This document shows, piece after piece, positions 12,180 through 22,506 of a stretch of 64,000 bases of DNA. Source of the DNA: Phellopilus nigrolimitatus (lineage: Eukaryota > Basidiomycota > Agaricomycetes > Hymenochaetales > Hymenochaetaceae); the NCBI GenBank assembly GCA_021029095.1, contig JAJOHG010000016.1:620001-684000 (forward strand). The letters run 5' to 3'. Within the stretch, counting starts at the first letter, position 1. Each line of letters starts with the position of its first letter. Both the position numbers and the translations under genes were made by a program. The notes beneath the pieces are model-generated. The model did no database searches, was not told the DNA's origin, and worked only from the letters and a program-made list of their open reading frames with translations.

Positions 12180-15100
12180 GAAAAGGTCGCCCTTGCGTTT
12201 CACGTTGGGCTCGTTCCCGCACTCATGCAGCTCGAGACCGCGGTCGCGTGCATACACCTCATCCTTCGGCGCCTTCCCCTGGCGTAGAAACAAACCGACA
12301 CCGTCCTTGCCTCTTCGCCAGCCGCCCCGATCCAGACGCTTCCCATCGACACCCTCCTCCAGGCCTTACCCCTGCCGACCGCGCCGCCCTCGTCCCATGC
12401 CCGCTCTCTCGCTGCCGCACTCACCACCGAGACTCCTGTTCCGTCTCCGAGCACCCTCGCGCCCATCCTCGCCAGCTCTGCCGCGTTGACCAACCGCCGG
12501 CCGTCCAGGTTGCCGGCTTCGATCTCCTCGCCGCTTACTGTGCGTGCGGCGCGTTCCTCGCGACCTCCGACCGCCTCACCTTCGATGTCTTCCGGAAACT
12601 GCGAGCGCATGGTCCCTCGAGGTATGGAACCGCGGGTGAAAGTGTTTGATGCCCTCCTGCTCTTGGTTGATGATGCGGTGGGCATAGAGAAGCCGGTGCT
12701 CGCCATGCTGACCGGATGGGTGGGATAGGAGGTTGATGGCCTCTGGACGTTTGGCAACGACAAGACGGTTCTGACGATCTGGTCTGAGAAGCTTGAAGTT
12801 TTGGGGCGCATCTCTGAAGACGAGGTTCTGTCAGTATTCGAGTTTTACGGCTCTCTAGGCTATCGCTCCCTCAAATTGCCCAGGCCAGAGATGACTCCCA
12901 TCCGCCACCGCCAACATCCCTCATCCATCTTCAACGTTCCATATCCGCTCCGGCCGCTAGCATCGCGTAATTATGTCTACTTTATTTCAGCAGTCTCGAC
13001 TTTCTCGACTCGCGGATCACGCGCCTCCCTTCTTGCCGCAGCTGATGCCGCTCCTGTTCCGCGTCCTCGCCGCCGTCATGTCTCCTCTCGCAGCATTATC
13101 ACCGCACCCTCCGGCCACGCCGACCGAACTCCGGGTCATCAAAACCGTTGCCGCGTTCCTCAAAGGCCCCTACTCCATCACCTCCCTCATCCTCTTGCGC
13201 CAGTTCCTCCATGTCGCCACGCAGATCGCGCCGTCCCTTGGCGCGCTGCACACCTTGCGCGTTCAGACTCGGCGCGTCCCCGAGGACCGCATGGCCATGC
13301 GCGTCGTCAGGCGCGACACGGCCGCGTCCGCGACGCACGCGGTTACACCTGGCAACGTCGACGCGTCCCTTCTCGAGCGGGCATAACGTGCGTGGGGGAA
13401 AGACGGTGCAGATGTATGGCACGCGCGCAAGGTCGGTGTCTTCCTCGTCCGGGCCGTACGCGTGTGGACCGCGTCTCCCGCGCCTGGACTACAAAGGAAC
13501 GCGTGTTCGAAGAGGTCGCAGCGCTACTGAAGGACGTACTTCAGGAGATGGATGAAAGGGTGGAGGATGGTGGCGAGACAGGAAACGGGTGCAACGATTA
13601 CGACACGGCGGCCGCCGTCGGCCGCGTACTTTTCGAAATGACTGACTATGTGAAGACGCTCAAGTGCGTCTTCTTTCTTTTGTTCCTCTGACCAGCGATT
13701 CATCTACTTTACAGAAGCGACGACGGCACGCCCATGACCCCATCATTAAGTCCCGCCGATCCTGCTCCAAATCCTCTCTTCCGCATCCTCGCCTTTCTTT
13801 TCAGCCGCACGCAGACAACGGTGCCCCTCAACCCGCCCCTGCCGCTCTCCCTCTTCGCCATTGCATCGCACATCCCTGATGCAGATGCCGCGCGTCTTCC
13901 GGCGAGCTGCGCACCAACTTATGCCACCGACAGCCGGTTGGCTCGCGACATTGGGAACTCCTTTTCGCATGCGACATGCCCGCGAAACCGGCGATGGGCC
14001 GCGCGGTGCACGTGCAGCTGGCGAGCGTGTATGAGAAAGTGAAAGACGTGAAGGTCCTGCCGCTGCCTGCTTGTGGAGCTGCTGTTCGAGTTTTGGATGC
14101 AGCGTGTCGAGCGTGCGGAGGAGGGGAGGATGCGCCGGCGGTATGCGGTTTGTTGGCAGACGAGGTTGCGCTCCATTCCAGAGAAGGACAGCTCAGCGGT
14201 CGATATACCGCCTACTATTCAGAGCTCATTGTTCGCAAAATCATGGTCGCTATGATGTCGGTCTCGGGATATTGCGATTGCAACGGCGAGCTCGATGCGC
14301 CTGCAAAGCTTGCGAACACGGCACCGGTGTCGCCGTCGGTCACATTAGCACCATCGAATACGGCTACCTCAGGAATCGGCTCGCCCATTGCTATGCGGAC
14401 CTCCCAGGATTCACCGCCTGCACCCGGGAAAGAAAAGGAGAAGGAAAAGGAGGCGGAATTCTAACATTATGCAGCAGATCATGTCGTCGTTGCGGACCTT
14501 CACCGGCTCGCGCCACCAAAGCCAGACGCAGGTCCCGCAGCTCTCTTCTTCCCCGGGCGAATCTCCCACTCCGCGTGCAGAGGCGTCTTCGCCATCTCTA
14601 CGCGGCGGATCGGAAGGGGCTCACAGCCGCCTGCGCGTTTTTTGACGTGTTCGCACGGCTCGTGTTCGCGGACTACGTCATGACACCGAGCCAGGCGCGC
14701 CTCGTGCTCTTCGTCTTCGAGCAGCTCCTGAAGCTGCTGCGCCATGCCTGTGTGTGCGCGTCGAGATCCTGCAGCTAATGACGCGGCTCCGCGCGGGCAG
14801 GGACCACCACGCATTCCTCGCGCGCGTGCTTGCGGAGAACGAGAAGCAGATATACACGCTCGCGCGGCTTGTGAGACGGCTTCGCGGCGTGCCCAGCATA
14901 GTACCGAGCGACGAGGCGGCGCGCAGCGAGCGGAGCGCGCACGCGCGAGGCAGACTTTCGAACGCAACGGCCGGCGGTCATCGCGCGAGTGGAGGAGCAG
15001 GACGTCTGTGACAGAGAGCCGGAGTCGGTCGAGGGCCGCAGGTTGTGCCGCTGTCCAGTCGATGGCCCATGTCAATGCGAAGCCGCGGGACGCGCTGTGG

Positions 15101-15620
15101 GGCATCCCGGACATCGCGCTGTTCTCCTTTGAGAATGCGGAGAATGGCAGCCGGCTGATCGTTACGTACGACGCACAGAAGCCGGCCGATGGCGACGTGC
15201 TGCCCGTGTCAGACTACATGACGTGCTGGTCGAGTCACTGAAGGCGGAGCGCGACTGGGAGGTGCTGTCGTGCCTGCTCATGCACTTCCCCGTGCAGCTC
15301 GTGAACAAGCACTTCTGATGCGACCCGACCGCTCGCGAGGCGATTGCGGGCCTGCTCGTCGAGCTGTGCAAAGGAGTGCTGCATGGCACACACGGGAGGT
15401 CCACTTCGCAGGAGTGGTCCGGTTCGCTGAAGACGCACGACGACAGAGCATGGAATACCACGCGCTGACGGTGCTCATCAGCTACCAGACCATCCTGGAC
15501 ACACAGAAATGTCACGTGCTCATCAACGTCTCCAGCCAGGACTCAAGTTTCTATCATAACCTCCTGGTTCTGTCTCTCCCACTCTCCAATGCCTGTACTC
15601 AGAAAAGAAAATGAATACAA
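12180..15620 (+). pseudogene. TSC2: Decayed tuberin (TSC2)-like gene, 3' end lost
   Basis: Tuberin is the GAP-bearing partner of hamartin that restrains Rheb/TOR. A chain of plus-strand frames, shifting repeatedly, resembles the alpha-helical tuberin N-terminal region (DUF3384). Examples are LPASISSPL near 12.5 kb, SRLADHAPPFLPQLMPLLF at 13.0 kb, TELRVIKTVAAFLKGPYSI at 13.1 kb, LVFADYVMTPSQARLVLFVF at 14.7 kb, RDALWGIPDIALFSFENAEN at 15.1 kb and ERDWEVLSCLLMHFPVQLV followed by EYHALTVLISYQ at 15.3-15.5 kb. At least six frame changes and several stops interrupt it. The GAP domain is absent because the homology ends where the 475-bp repeat begins (~15,661). The identification is from remembered family phrases and is moderate; the pseudogene status is clear. 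Confidence 0.5.
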
Positions 15621-15660
15621 GGCAATTTTTTTTAAAGTAAAAAAAAAATGAATCAATAAA

Positions 15661-15895
15661 CACAAGTTAAAAATTGATTTTGCACAGGTAAAAAAACCCC
15701 GATTCACGATTCAGAGACGAACGTCCATACAAGATTCCGTTGTGTTCCGATTCATTTGAGACTCGGGGAGAACATGATCCAGGATGATTCAGACATGTCC
15801 AACCCATTTACGAAGTTTTTCAGAAACTCCCCCAAAGGGGATTCGACAAAACACAGTTTACGAGTGCAGACAGAATACAAAATGCGGAATGCAAG
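15661..15895. repeat. 475-bp tandem repeat, left partial unit (split from the main array)
   Basis: This 235-bp piece (from CACAAGTTAAAAATTG to GGAATGCAAG) matches the same part of every unit of the array at 28.8-30.8 kb. It is the left portion of that array, separated from it by the retrotransposon insertion. A short A/T-rich junction (15,610-15,660) precedes it. Confidence 0.9.
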
Positions 15896-16078
15896 TGTAG
15901 GATCGGCACGCAGTGGCGTGGGAAAGTAGTGTTTGGATGTGTTTCCTTCGGTGGATATCTTCGGGAGCTACGTGTACACGACTCTCCAGTTCGTACTACT
16001 ACACTGTATTCCTCTCTGGCTAGCGATATACACCAGGTTCTGAGTATCTCCGTCTGATATCCGCCTACGTCTCCTACA
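15896..16078 (+). repeat. 5' LTR (183 bp)
   Basis: Starts TG and ends CA, identical by eye to 28619-28801, and preceded by the GCAAG target duplicate. It is short for a gypsy LTR. It abuts a T-rich leader that leads directly to the gag start at 16129. Confidence 0.95.
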
Positions 16079-16128
16079 TCTTTTTACTCATCTGTTTTTT
16101 TTGTCTATCTCGCAAGTCTAAGCTCCTC

Positions 16129-19100
16129 ATGGACCAACAATCCAGGACGACTCAGAACTTGAACCCATCGCGATCGGGAGATCGCGACACCGCTGACAGC
16201 CCGGGAGGACAGCCAGCAACCGGTAGCTCGGGAGAGCAACCAGGAACAGGCCCATCGGGAGATAGGCCTGATCGCACGAAAAAGCGTACACCTGCGGGAA
16301 GCAGGACAAACAGACGTGGTACGAGCTCGCTACCATCAAGACAGTCATCGCGCCTAGGGGCGCCTCGACAACCAGCATCAACAGGAGAACTACCATCGGA
16401 CAAAGGCGATCAACCTCCTTCCACCACGGACAGTCTGGCAGAGGAAGCGCGGTCATCAGACGCTGCAGGAGCAGCCTCTGACAACCACGACGACCACGAG
16501 CCAGACGCATCCTCGGAATCGGAACGTTCGGAACCTCAGGCAAAACCGGCGCCGAAACCTACTAATCGATTAGTTCCGGCCGTTTTTCCACCGAACGTGA
16601 GCGCCAGTCCGACGAGCTCCTGGATTATACCATCAATGGGTACACCTCCCGGACAATCGGGACTATCGACACCCATAACGGACCAACAACCGGCTATTGA
16701 TCTTACGGATATTAATTACCCTGTCTTATCACTGGGTACTGATACGAACGCCATCCGCCATGCGGCAGATAGCGCAGTTAAGTCCCAGATGGATAGAATT
16801 AATGACGAAGTTAATATGATCCTTTCGAATTTTGCGGAAAATGAAGAACTACGCTCTACGGTATTGGAAGCTAAACGGAACACTATTTTGGATACATCCC
16901 TGTCAGAATTCGCTCGCAAGATCCGCAACGAAGAAAAGGATGCCCGCAAACTATTAAGTGAAAAAGTGGACGACACACTGAACGAACAAGAAGAAAGGCA
17001 AATCAACCGCGAAGAGCAACGCGCCCAGGAAGCACACGAAAGAGGAACGGCTACCCAAAGACAACTCGACTTGTTAGCAAAGCGTATGGACGCAATGGAA
17101 TTGGGCGCCGCCTCAAGGGATGAACGTCAATCGGCACAGTTAAACCAAATATTACTAAGTATGCAAAGCCGTCAAACGAGCCTTCATTCCCGAGCTTCAA
17201 CAAGTGGCAGCACTCGTTCAGGACGTACCACCCGAGCTCAGACCACGCAACCAGAAGTAGCAACAGCTCCACCCAACGAAAGTCGGAACTCGTCTGAGAA
17301 TAAACGCTCCTCATCACGCACGGCAACACCCTTGAATCAACCACAGCCAGTACGCGCGACTGAGAAACCAATCCTACCAGTGCTACCACGACCATCACCC
17401 ACAGGCACACCGCGGATCAGCCATACGACTTCGAGCCAACCTGTATCAGTACAAGCCAATGCAACGGCATCAACGCACAGGGCGCTCTCCAGAACAAGGA
17501 CACCGGAAGTACTCCCCCCATCACCGAGAGCAATGTCAGCCTTTGATCCACCCGCACCTACGGAACGCCAAGCCGATTACCGGGCACGCATCCAACAAGG
17601 GCTAACGGACATAGTCGAGGGTAACCATGAGATCCTACCAGTCGAAACGTCCAACCATTACAAGTTCTTACATCAGGCAATCCAAAGAGCATTCTCGCGA
17701 CCACCAGAACACCCACGGACACCACCGTCGGTAGGCACGGTCACGTCGTCTAACCCAGTAACGTTACCTCCACCGTCGGTAACAACAGAGTCCCAAGGAA
17801 GACCGACGACGCCAGCCGAAGGCCCCGCTACGCTTAGCAAAGAACAACTTCGCAACTTGGACAACACTATCCGTAATTGCGAATTGGCAGCAGGCCGCGA
17901 CGCTTCGCGCTCTGCCCCCAAAGACACACGGCCATCACCCCCGCACCTAGTCAACCCCTGGGACAGAGCTCAACCAACGGCCCCCACACCAGATCATAAC
18001 AGGGCCGCAACCCGGAATGAGCCAGAAACGAACCCACACCCGTCAGGCCCACAAACCTCAGCCTACCAAGCACCAACGATGGAACTACGACCAGTACAAC
18101 CCCCCCAACCACCGCTGACATTCAGGGGCGAAGAATGGATAGTGTCTCTCATAGACCAGAAGGTCAACGCTCCAATGGATAGTAATCTAGGGCCGCTCAA
18201 AGTCAATCTACCCCCAAGTTACAAAGGCCAAGCGGACCATGATGAATTCGAACGATGGTTACACGCGATACTACGCTACTTCCTGTCCCAAAGGCTTGTG
18301 GGACCAACACGAGCGGTGGACCGTTTCAACACGCTGGGATCATTACTCGAGGACGAAGCGCTGGACCACTTCAACAGGAAAATTGATTACCCAGGCAGCG
18401 ACTGTCTAACATTCACTGCCGCAGTGCTATCAATTCACCGACGCTTCCTTACTAGAGTAATATCACTGGAATCGGTTAAACAATACGATGAGTGTCACTA
18501 CTCGGCGGACACAGGTGTACAAGACTTCTATAACCGACTAGAGAAACTGGCATGCCGCATGCCCCGCCCTCCCGATGAGTATAGCCTTCGCCGAAAGTTC
18601 TTAGGGGGCCTGCCGAACACGATAAGTTCACCAATAATACTCCAGAAAGGATTCACGGCAGAGGACTCAACACTAGCGGAAATCAAGAAAGCGGCGCTGA
18701 ATCTGGAAGAAGGATTGATAATAGTTAATAACTATTCTCGCAAGCATCCCAAGGCCACAACTTCGGACTCCCAGGGCAACCGCGCATCGTCGCGCTCAAC
18801 CCGCGGAGGACGGGGTGGAACAACGCGAGGAACACGCAGCAACCGCGGAGGCACCGGCAGCTACGCACCGCGACAAGAAGCCCCACCCCAGCGAACACTA
18901 CGCGACCTGTCAACAGTCCAATGCCGGAACTGCAACGAATACGGCCACATGAAAGCGGACCCCAAATGCCCAAAGTACAACGCGCGTCTTCATACAATGG
19001 CCACGGAAACAGCACCGGGAGCATCCTCTGAAACAACACCGCCGGCACCTGAACAGCACACCGTCCCTGGCCCAACTAATCAAGTCGCAGAAGAACAGGA

Positions 19101-19239
19101 CGATCACATCGACCCATTCTACCAAGACGCGCAGTACGATGCCGAGGATCCCACTCCGTATGAAACGACAGATCAGGATTATGCCTACAACGAGGAAATG
19201 GACGACGACTTCTATGTACCAATGCATGGTTTGCGCTAG
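16129..19239 (+). CDS. Retrotransposon Gag, truncated by the nested hAT element
   Basis: A 1,036-codon frame from ATG 16129. The first ~650 residues are Ser/Thr/Pro-rich, with a charged coiled-coil-like part near 225-330. A retrotransposon Gag capsid-like domain (PF03732 type) lies around 700-865 (DEFERWLHAILRYFLSQRLV ... SLRRKFLGGLP). Near 930-947 is a zinc knuckle, CRNCNEYGHMKADPKC, whose spacing is CX2CX4HX6C rather than the usual CX2CX4HX4C. The frame ends ...HGLR-stop, and that TAG is the first three bases of the inserted transposon. Without the insertion the frame would continue through the protease to 22500. Gag forms the particle that packages the element RNA. Confidence 0.9.
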   Translation: MDQQSRTTQNLNPSRSGDRDTADSPGGQPATGSSGEQPGTGPSGDRPDRTKKRTPAGSRTNRRGTSSLPSRQSSRLGAPRQPASTGELPSDKGDQPPSTTDSLAEEARSSDAAGAASDNHDDHEPDASSESERSEPQAKPAPKPTNRLVPAVFPPNVSASPTSSWIIPSMGTPPGQSGLSTPITDQQPAIDLTDINYPVLSLGTDTNAIRHAADSAVKSQMDRINDEVNMILSNFAENEELRSTVLEAKRNTILDTSLSEFARKIRNEEKDARKLLSEKVDDTLNEQEERQINREEQRAQEAHERGTATQRQLDLLAKRMDAMELGAASRDERQSAQLNQILLSMQSRQTSLHSRASTSGSTRSGRTTRAQTTQPEVATAPPNESRNSSENKRSSSRTATPLNQPQPVRATEKPILPVLPRPSPTGTPRISHTTSSQPVSVQANATASTHRALSRTRTPEVLPPSPRAMSAFDPPAPTERQADYRARIQQGLTDIVEGNHEILPVETSNHYKFLHQAIQRAFSRPPEHPRTPPSVGTVTSSNPVTLPPPSVTTESQGRPTTPAEGPATLSKEQLRNLDNTIRNCELAAGRDASRSAPKDTRPSPPHLVNPWDRAQPTAPTPDHNRAATRNEPETNPHPSGPQTSAYQAPTMELRPVQPPQPPLTFRGEEWIVSLIDQKVNAPMDSNLGPLKVNLPPSYKGQADHDEFERWLHAILRYFLSQRLVGPTRAVDRFNTLGSLLEDEALDHFNRKIDYPGSDCLTFTAAVLSIHRRFLTRVISLESVKQYDECHYSADTGVQDFYNRLEKLACRMPRPPDEYSLRRKFLGGLPNTISSPIILQKGFTAEDSTLAEIKKAALNLEEGLIIVNNYSRKHPKATTSDSQGNRASSRSTRGGRGGTTRGTRSNRGGTGSYAPRQEAPPQRTLRDLSTVQCRNCNEYGHMKADPKCPKYNARLHTMATETAPGASSETTPPAPEQHTVPGPTNQVAEEQDDHIDPFYQDAQYDAEDPTPYETTDQDYAYNEEMDDDFYVPMHGLR

Positions 19240-21862
19240 GGCATACCACGAGTCCTTGATACCCGTGGGTACCCGTGACCCGACCCGGACTGCAGATCCG
19301 TATTCACGGATCACCCATTGACGGGTGATCCGTGGGAAACGGATTGTCGCGGGTCCGGGTCGAGGATTTGCACTTTTCAAATACCCGCGGGTAGTTCACA
19401 TCTTCAAGCTTCGAGAGGCAGCAGTATTTATTTGTATATTGTATGTATGTATAGTATATACGGTAAATATATAGTATGATTTAAACCTGCATTGTCACCG
19501 GACAAGAGCTTGTAGTCCATGTCCGACAGGCTCGAGAGCGAGGACAGGTCGTCGACGATGATGTTCGGGCCCGTCTTCGCCTTCTTCGCCTTCTGCGGAG
19601 ACGGCGGCTTGTCCTTCACTTCGCGCTTGCGAGTGCGGGGCGTCTCGGTGCGTGCCCGCTTAAACGGCGAGCGGCACGCGTCGTTGTCGCTGCCCGCGGT
19701 GCTCGCGCTCACCGCCGACTCCGCATCACAATCTCCGAGAGCGTGCTTCGCGCCGCGCTTGAGCCGCAGAACGACGGGCGGCTGCTCCACGGGTAGGACG
19801 TGCGCGTGCCGGGTGACCAAGACGCTCGCGAGCAGGTCGAGGCTGCCCGCGGCGGATGGGCAGGAGGTCGTCCTCACGCTCGTACTCCTGGATCTCGGCC
19901 TTGAGGCTCTTGAGCTTCGAGCACGTGCGCTAGTGGTGGCCTCCTTCTCGAACTTGAGCGGCCTGCGCTGACGCGCGATGAGCGCGTCCGCGAAGCTCGG
20001 CGCAAGCTGCGTGAGCATGTGCAAGGAATAGATACGTCAAGGGAATTGGACATGGGAAATGGGAAAAGAAATATGGCAAGTACGTCGCCTCGTCTGCGGT
20101 TTGTCCGTCGCGCTAATCGTACAATCGACGCACGCGTCTTCGCATCCGCGTCGTCGTCGTTTGGTCGTCGTGCACGTCATCGTCATAATTGCGACGTGTC
20201 CAGCAGGTCATCGTACGGGAACTACACCATGGACCACGAGTCCATGCCGTGCTCCCCGTCCATGCCCAGGCCGCCGCCGCCGCCGCCGCCCATCCCTGTC
20301 TGGTTACCCATACCCGGGATGTCGAGCGTGAACGGCGGCAGCGTCGAGATGTCGATGTCGATCTCCCCGTCCATGCCTATCATCGAGTACCCGGCCGGCT
20401 GGCTGTGGCTCTAACTCTGATTCGCGCACTGGCCCTGATCGTGGCCGGCGCCGTTGTCGGGCGACGGCGCGTACAGCATCGGCATCGCCCACGCGGGCAG
20501 CCCAAAGTCGTCGCTCCAGTCGCTGTTCGGCTTCGGCGACTCGGGCAGGCCGAGCGGCACCGCGTGCTGCGACATCTGCAGTGCCGAACCTGCGTTCGGC
20601 GAGAAGTGCTGCTGGCCCGGGATGTAGAGGCGCTGGGACGAGGATGTCTGCGAGGACGACGGCGCCGGCGCGGACAGCGGGCCGCCCGTCGACGGCGTGC
20701 TGGGGATGGCGATCTGCGACAGCGCGCGGACGCGGTTCGGCCTGGCCGTGTCGAGGACTTGCTGCTCATATATTTGGAACATGGTGTTGTGCTATGAAGT
20801 AATTGAAAGGCTCGGTCAGTTATTTCGGTCGTGCGCGCTGCCGAGTAACGAAAACTTACCTCCAGCTTGCCGCCAGCGGAGGAAAAGTCCGTGACCTGCC
20901 CAGAAAGGTTCGCGAAGTCCATCGGGTTCATGGTGTCCGTGGGGGAGTGGAAGCTCAGCATCGCCTGCTGCTCATCATCCCACAGCCTCCACACACACCC
21001 GCATTCTCCAACAACCGGCACATATCTGGCGACAACATGACCGTGCCTTGCTGCTGCTCCTGCGCACGCGTCTCCTCGCTGTGCGACTGGGACTGGCCGA
21101 TTGGCGCCGGCGAGGATGACGGAAGGAGCGTGGAGATTTTGATCGTCGACGGGCAGAGGTCGGAGGGCACAGGTGGCGGGGTCGGGGCGCCGGGCGACGA
21201 CGTCGAACGGCGGCCCTGCGGGAGGACGAAGTTCAGCGGGCCGAGGCTCTGGGCAGTCTGCGTAGGGATCTGCGCAGAAAGCGAGTATCCCCGTGCCCGT
21301 GCCTGTGACCACGGTAACTGTGGTGGGCCGGTCCTGTCTGGAGGGTAAAGCTCGCGAGCGGGTTGCGCGTGTCGATCGAGAGCCCGTTCGAGAGCGAGGG
21401 CATCATGAGTGACATGGGGAGCAACTCGGAGTCGGCCATGTCGAAGTCGCCGTCGGCCGTGTCGAGCTCGCTGGAAGTGCTCACCCGCGTAGCTGTCGCC
21501 GGATTCGAAGTCGGCGAAGTCCTCCGAGTCGACGGTGCTCGCGGAGCTGGATGTGGACACGGTGCTGGCGGTCGAGCCTGGAGACGTGCATGACAGCGTG
21601 AGAATACGGGCAGGTGCTCACTAACATGTTTTCTTTAGTCTTTACTATTATAATAAATGCTACATAACACTACCTAAACCCGTAAGGACTCGTGAACTAA
21701 CCCGCCGACCCGCTTGACCCGCACCCGCGGGTTTCTGAGGACCCGTGGATCCGAGTCTCAACGGATCCAGGTCAAGGCGGGTCCGGGTCGAGGAATTTTT
21801 GTCACGGGTGACCCGCCAAACGGGTCCGGGTCAACCCACGGGTGGACTCGTGGTATGCCCTA
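19237..21862. mobile_element. Non-autonomous hAT-type DNA transposon carrying host-gene sequence (Pack-hAT-like)
   Basis: Perfect 19-bp terminal inverted repeats, TAGGGCATACCACGAGTCC at 19237-19255 and its reverse complement at 21844-21862, with an 8-bp target duplication. Both ends are dense in GACCC/GGGTC and CCCGTGGGT motifs (19,265-19,365 and 21,690-21,845), as expected for hAT subterminal transposase-binding repeats. No transposase-like frame is present. Instead the interior carries minus-strand sequence that looks like host-gene exons. The element sits inside the retrotransposon gag-protease frame and so is younger than that insertion. A diverged relative lies at 38.6-39.9 kb. Confidence 0.9.
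19490..21600 (-). pseudogene. Host-gene fragments captured inside the hAT element (unidentified Ser/Pro-rich regulatory-type protein)
   Basis: Minus-strand frames with splice-like junctions read, from 21.6 kb leftward, TVDSEDFADFESGDSYAGE, LDTADGDFDMADSELLPMSL, TDTMNPMDFANLSGQVTDFS, MFQIYEQQVLDTARPNRVRA, NSDWSDDFGLPAWAMPML, then PSFADALIARQRRPLKFEKE and a Ser-rich C-terminus (IIVDDLSSLSSLSDMDY). This looks like one gene with acidic and low-complexity blocks, as in transcriptional regulators, but I do not recognise the family and see no DNA-binding domain. Frames shift several times, so it is unlikely to encode a complete protein. The C-terminal part recurs at 38.9-39.9 kb. Confidence 0.6.
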
Positions 21863-21870
21863 GTTTGCGC

Positions 21871-22500
21871 ATTGAACCCGAACCGGTAGAATTATACGCG
21901 GGACGAATGAAAACCAAGCCGGTCGCGACGGAACCACCAGAATGGGTACAGGACTCCAGGTTACAAACCCGGCGTCCAGTACCTGCGCAACCAGACCGGC
22001 CGGCCCACTACCAAGTTCCAATAACGGCATTCGTAAACATCAACGGTGTCAAAGCGTATACCCTATTCGACTCAGGCAGCAACACCGATGCAATCAGCCC
22101 AGAATTCGCCCACCTCGCTAAGGTTCAACACTTCAACCTGGAACAACCCATGGCATTACAGTTGGGTGTTAAAGGCAGCCGCGCACGCATAAACTACGGC
22201 GTACGCAGTACGCTAAGCATAGGTTCCCAAACCTTTCCAAACTGTTACCTGGACGTCGCAAACATCGACAAGTATGATCTGATCCTCGGAACTCCATTCA
22301 TGGCCGAAAACGAAGTACAACTAAACATTAGAGAGCGCGACATCCGCATCGGCAAAACAATCCATCATTGCATTGATCCGTTCACGGACGCGAGCACAAG
22401 GGCAACAAGCACAAGGGCGACGCAGATTACGCGTCCACGCGCACCACGAACCACCCCAGCAGAGCCCACAATCAACGCAATGAAACCCTCCTTGCAATGA
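21871..22500 (+). CDS. Retrotransposon aspartic protease segment (displaced 3' part of gag-protease)
   Basis: In the frame of gag before insertion. It contains AYTLFDSGSNTDAISPEF, the D-S-G active-site motif of retropepsins, followed by PMALQLGVKGSRARINYG and LILGTPFMAENEVQLN, the conserved ILG strand. It ends at TGA 22498-22500. An open frame runs back into the transposon to 21745, but that part is transposon sequence. Because of the hAT insertion this segment can no longer be translated as part of Gag. Confidence 0.85.
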   Translation: MEPEPVELYAGRMKTKPVATEPPEWVQDSRLQTRRPVPAQPDRPAHYQVPITAFVNINGVKAYTLFDSGSNTDAISPEFAHLAKVQHFNLEQPMALQLGVKGSRARINYGVRSTLSIGSQTFPNCYLDVANIDKYDLILGTPFMAENEVQLNIRERDIRIGKTIHHCIDPFTDASTRATSTRATQITRPRAPRTTPAEPTINAMKPSLQ

Positions 22501-22506
22501 GGAAGC

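Larger units (their letters stand above)
19229..21870. repeat. 8-bp target site duplication GTTTGCGC flanking the hAT element
   Basis: GTTTGCGC occurs at 19229-19236 and again at 21863-21870, directly abutting the two transposon ends. An 8-bp duplication is the hallmark of hAT-superfamily insertions. Confidence 0.9.

Noticed and set aside
16079..16128. tRNA primer-binding site after the 5' LTR
   Set aside because: The 50-bp leader is T-rich and does not resemble the 3' end complement of a tRNA that I can recognise.
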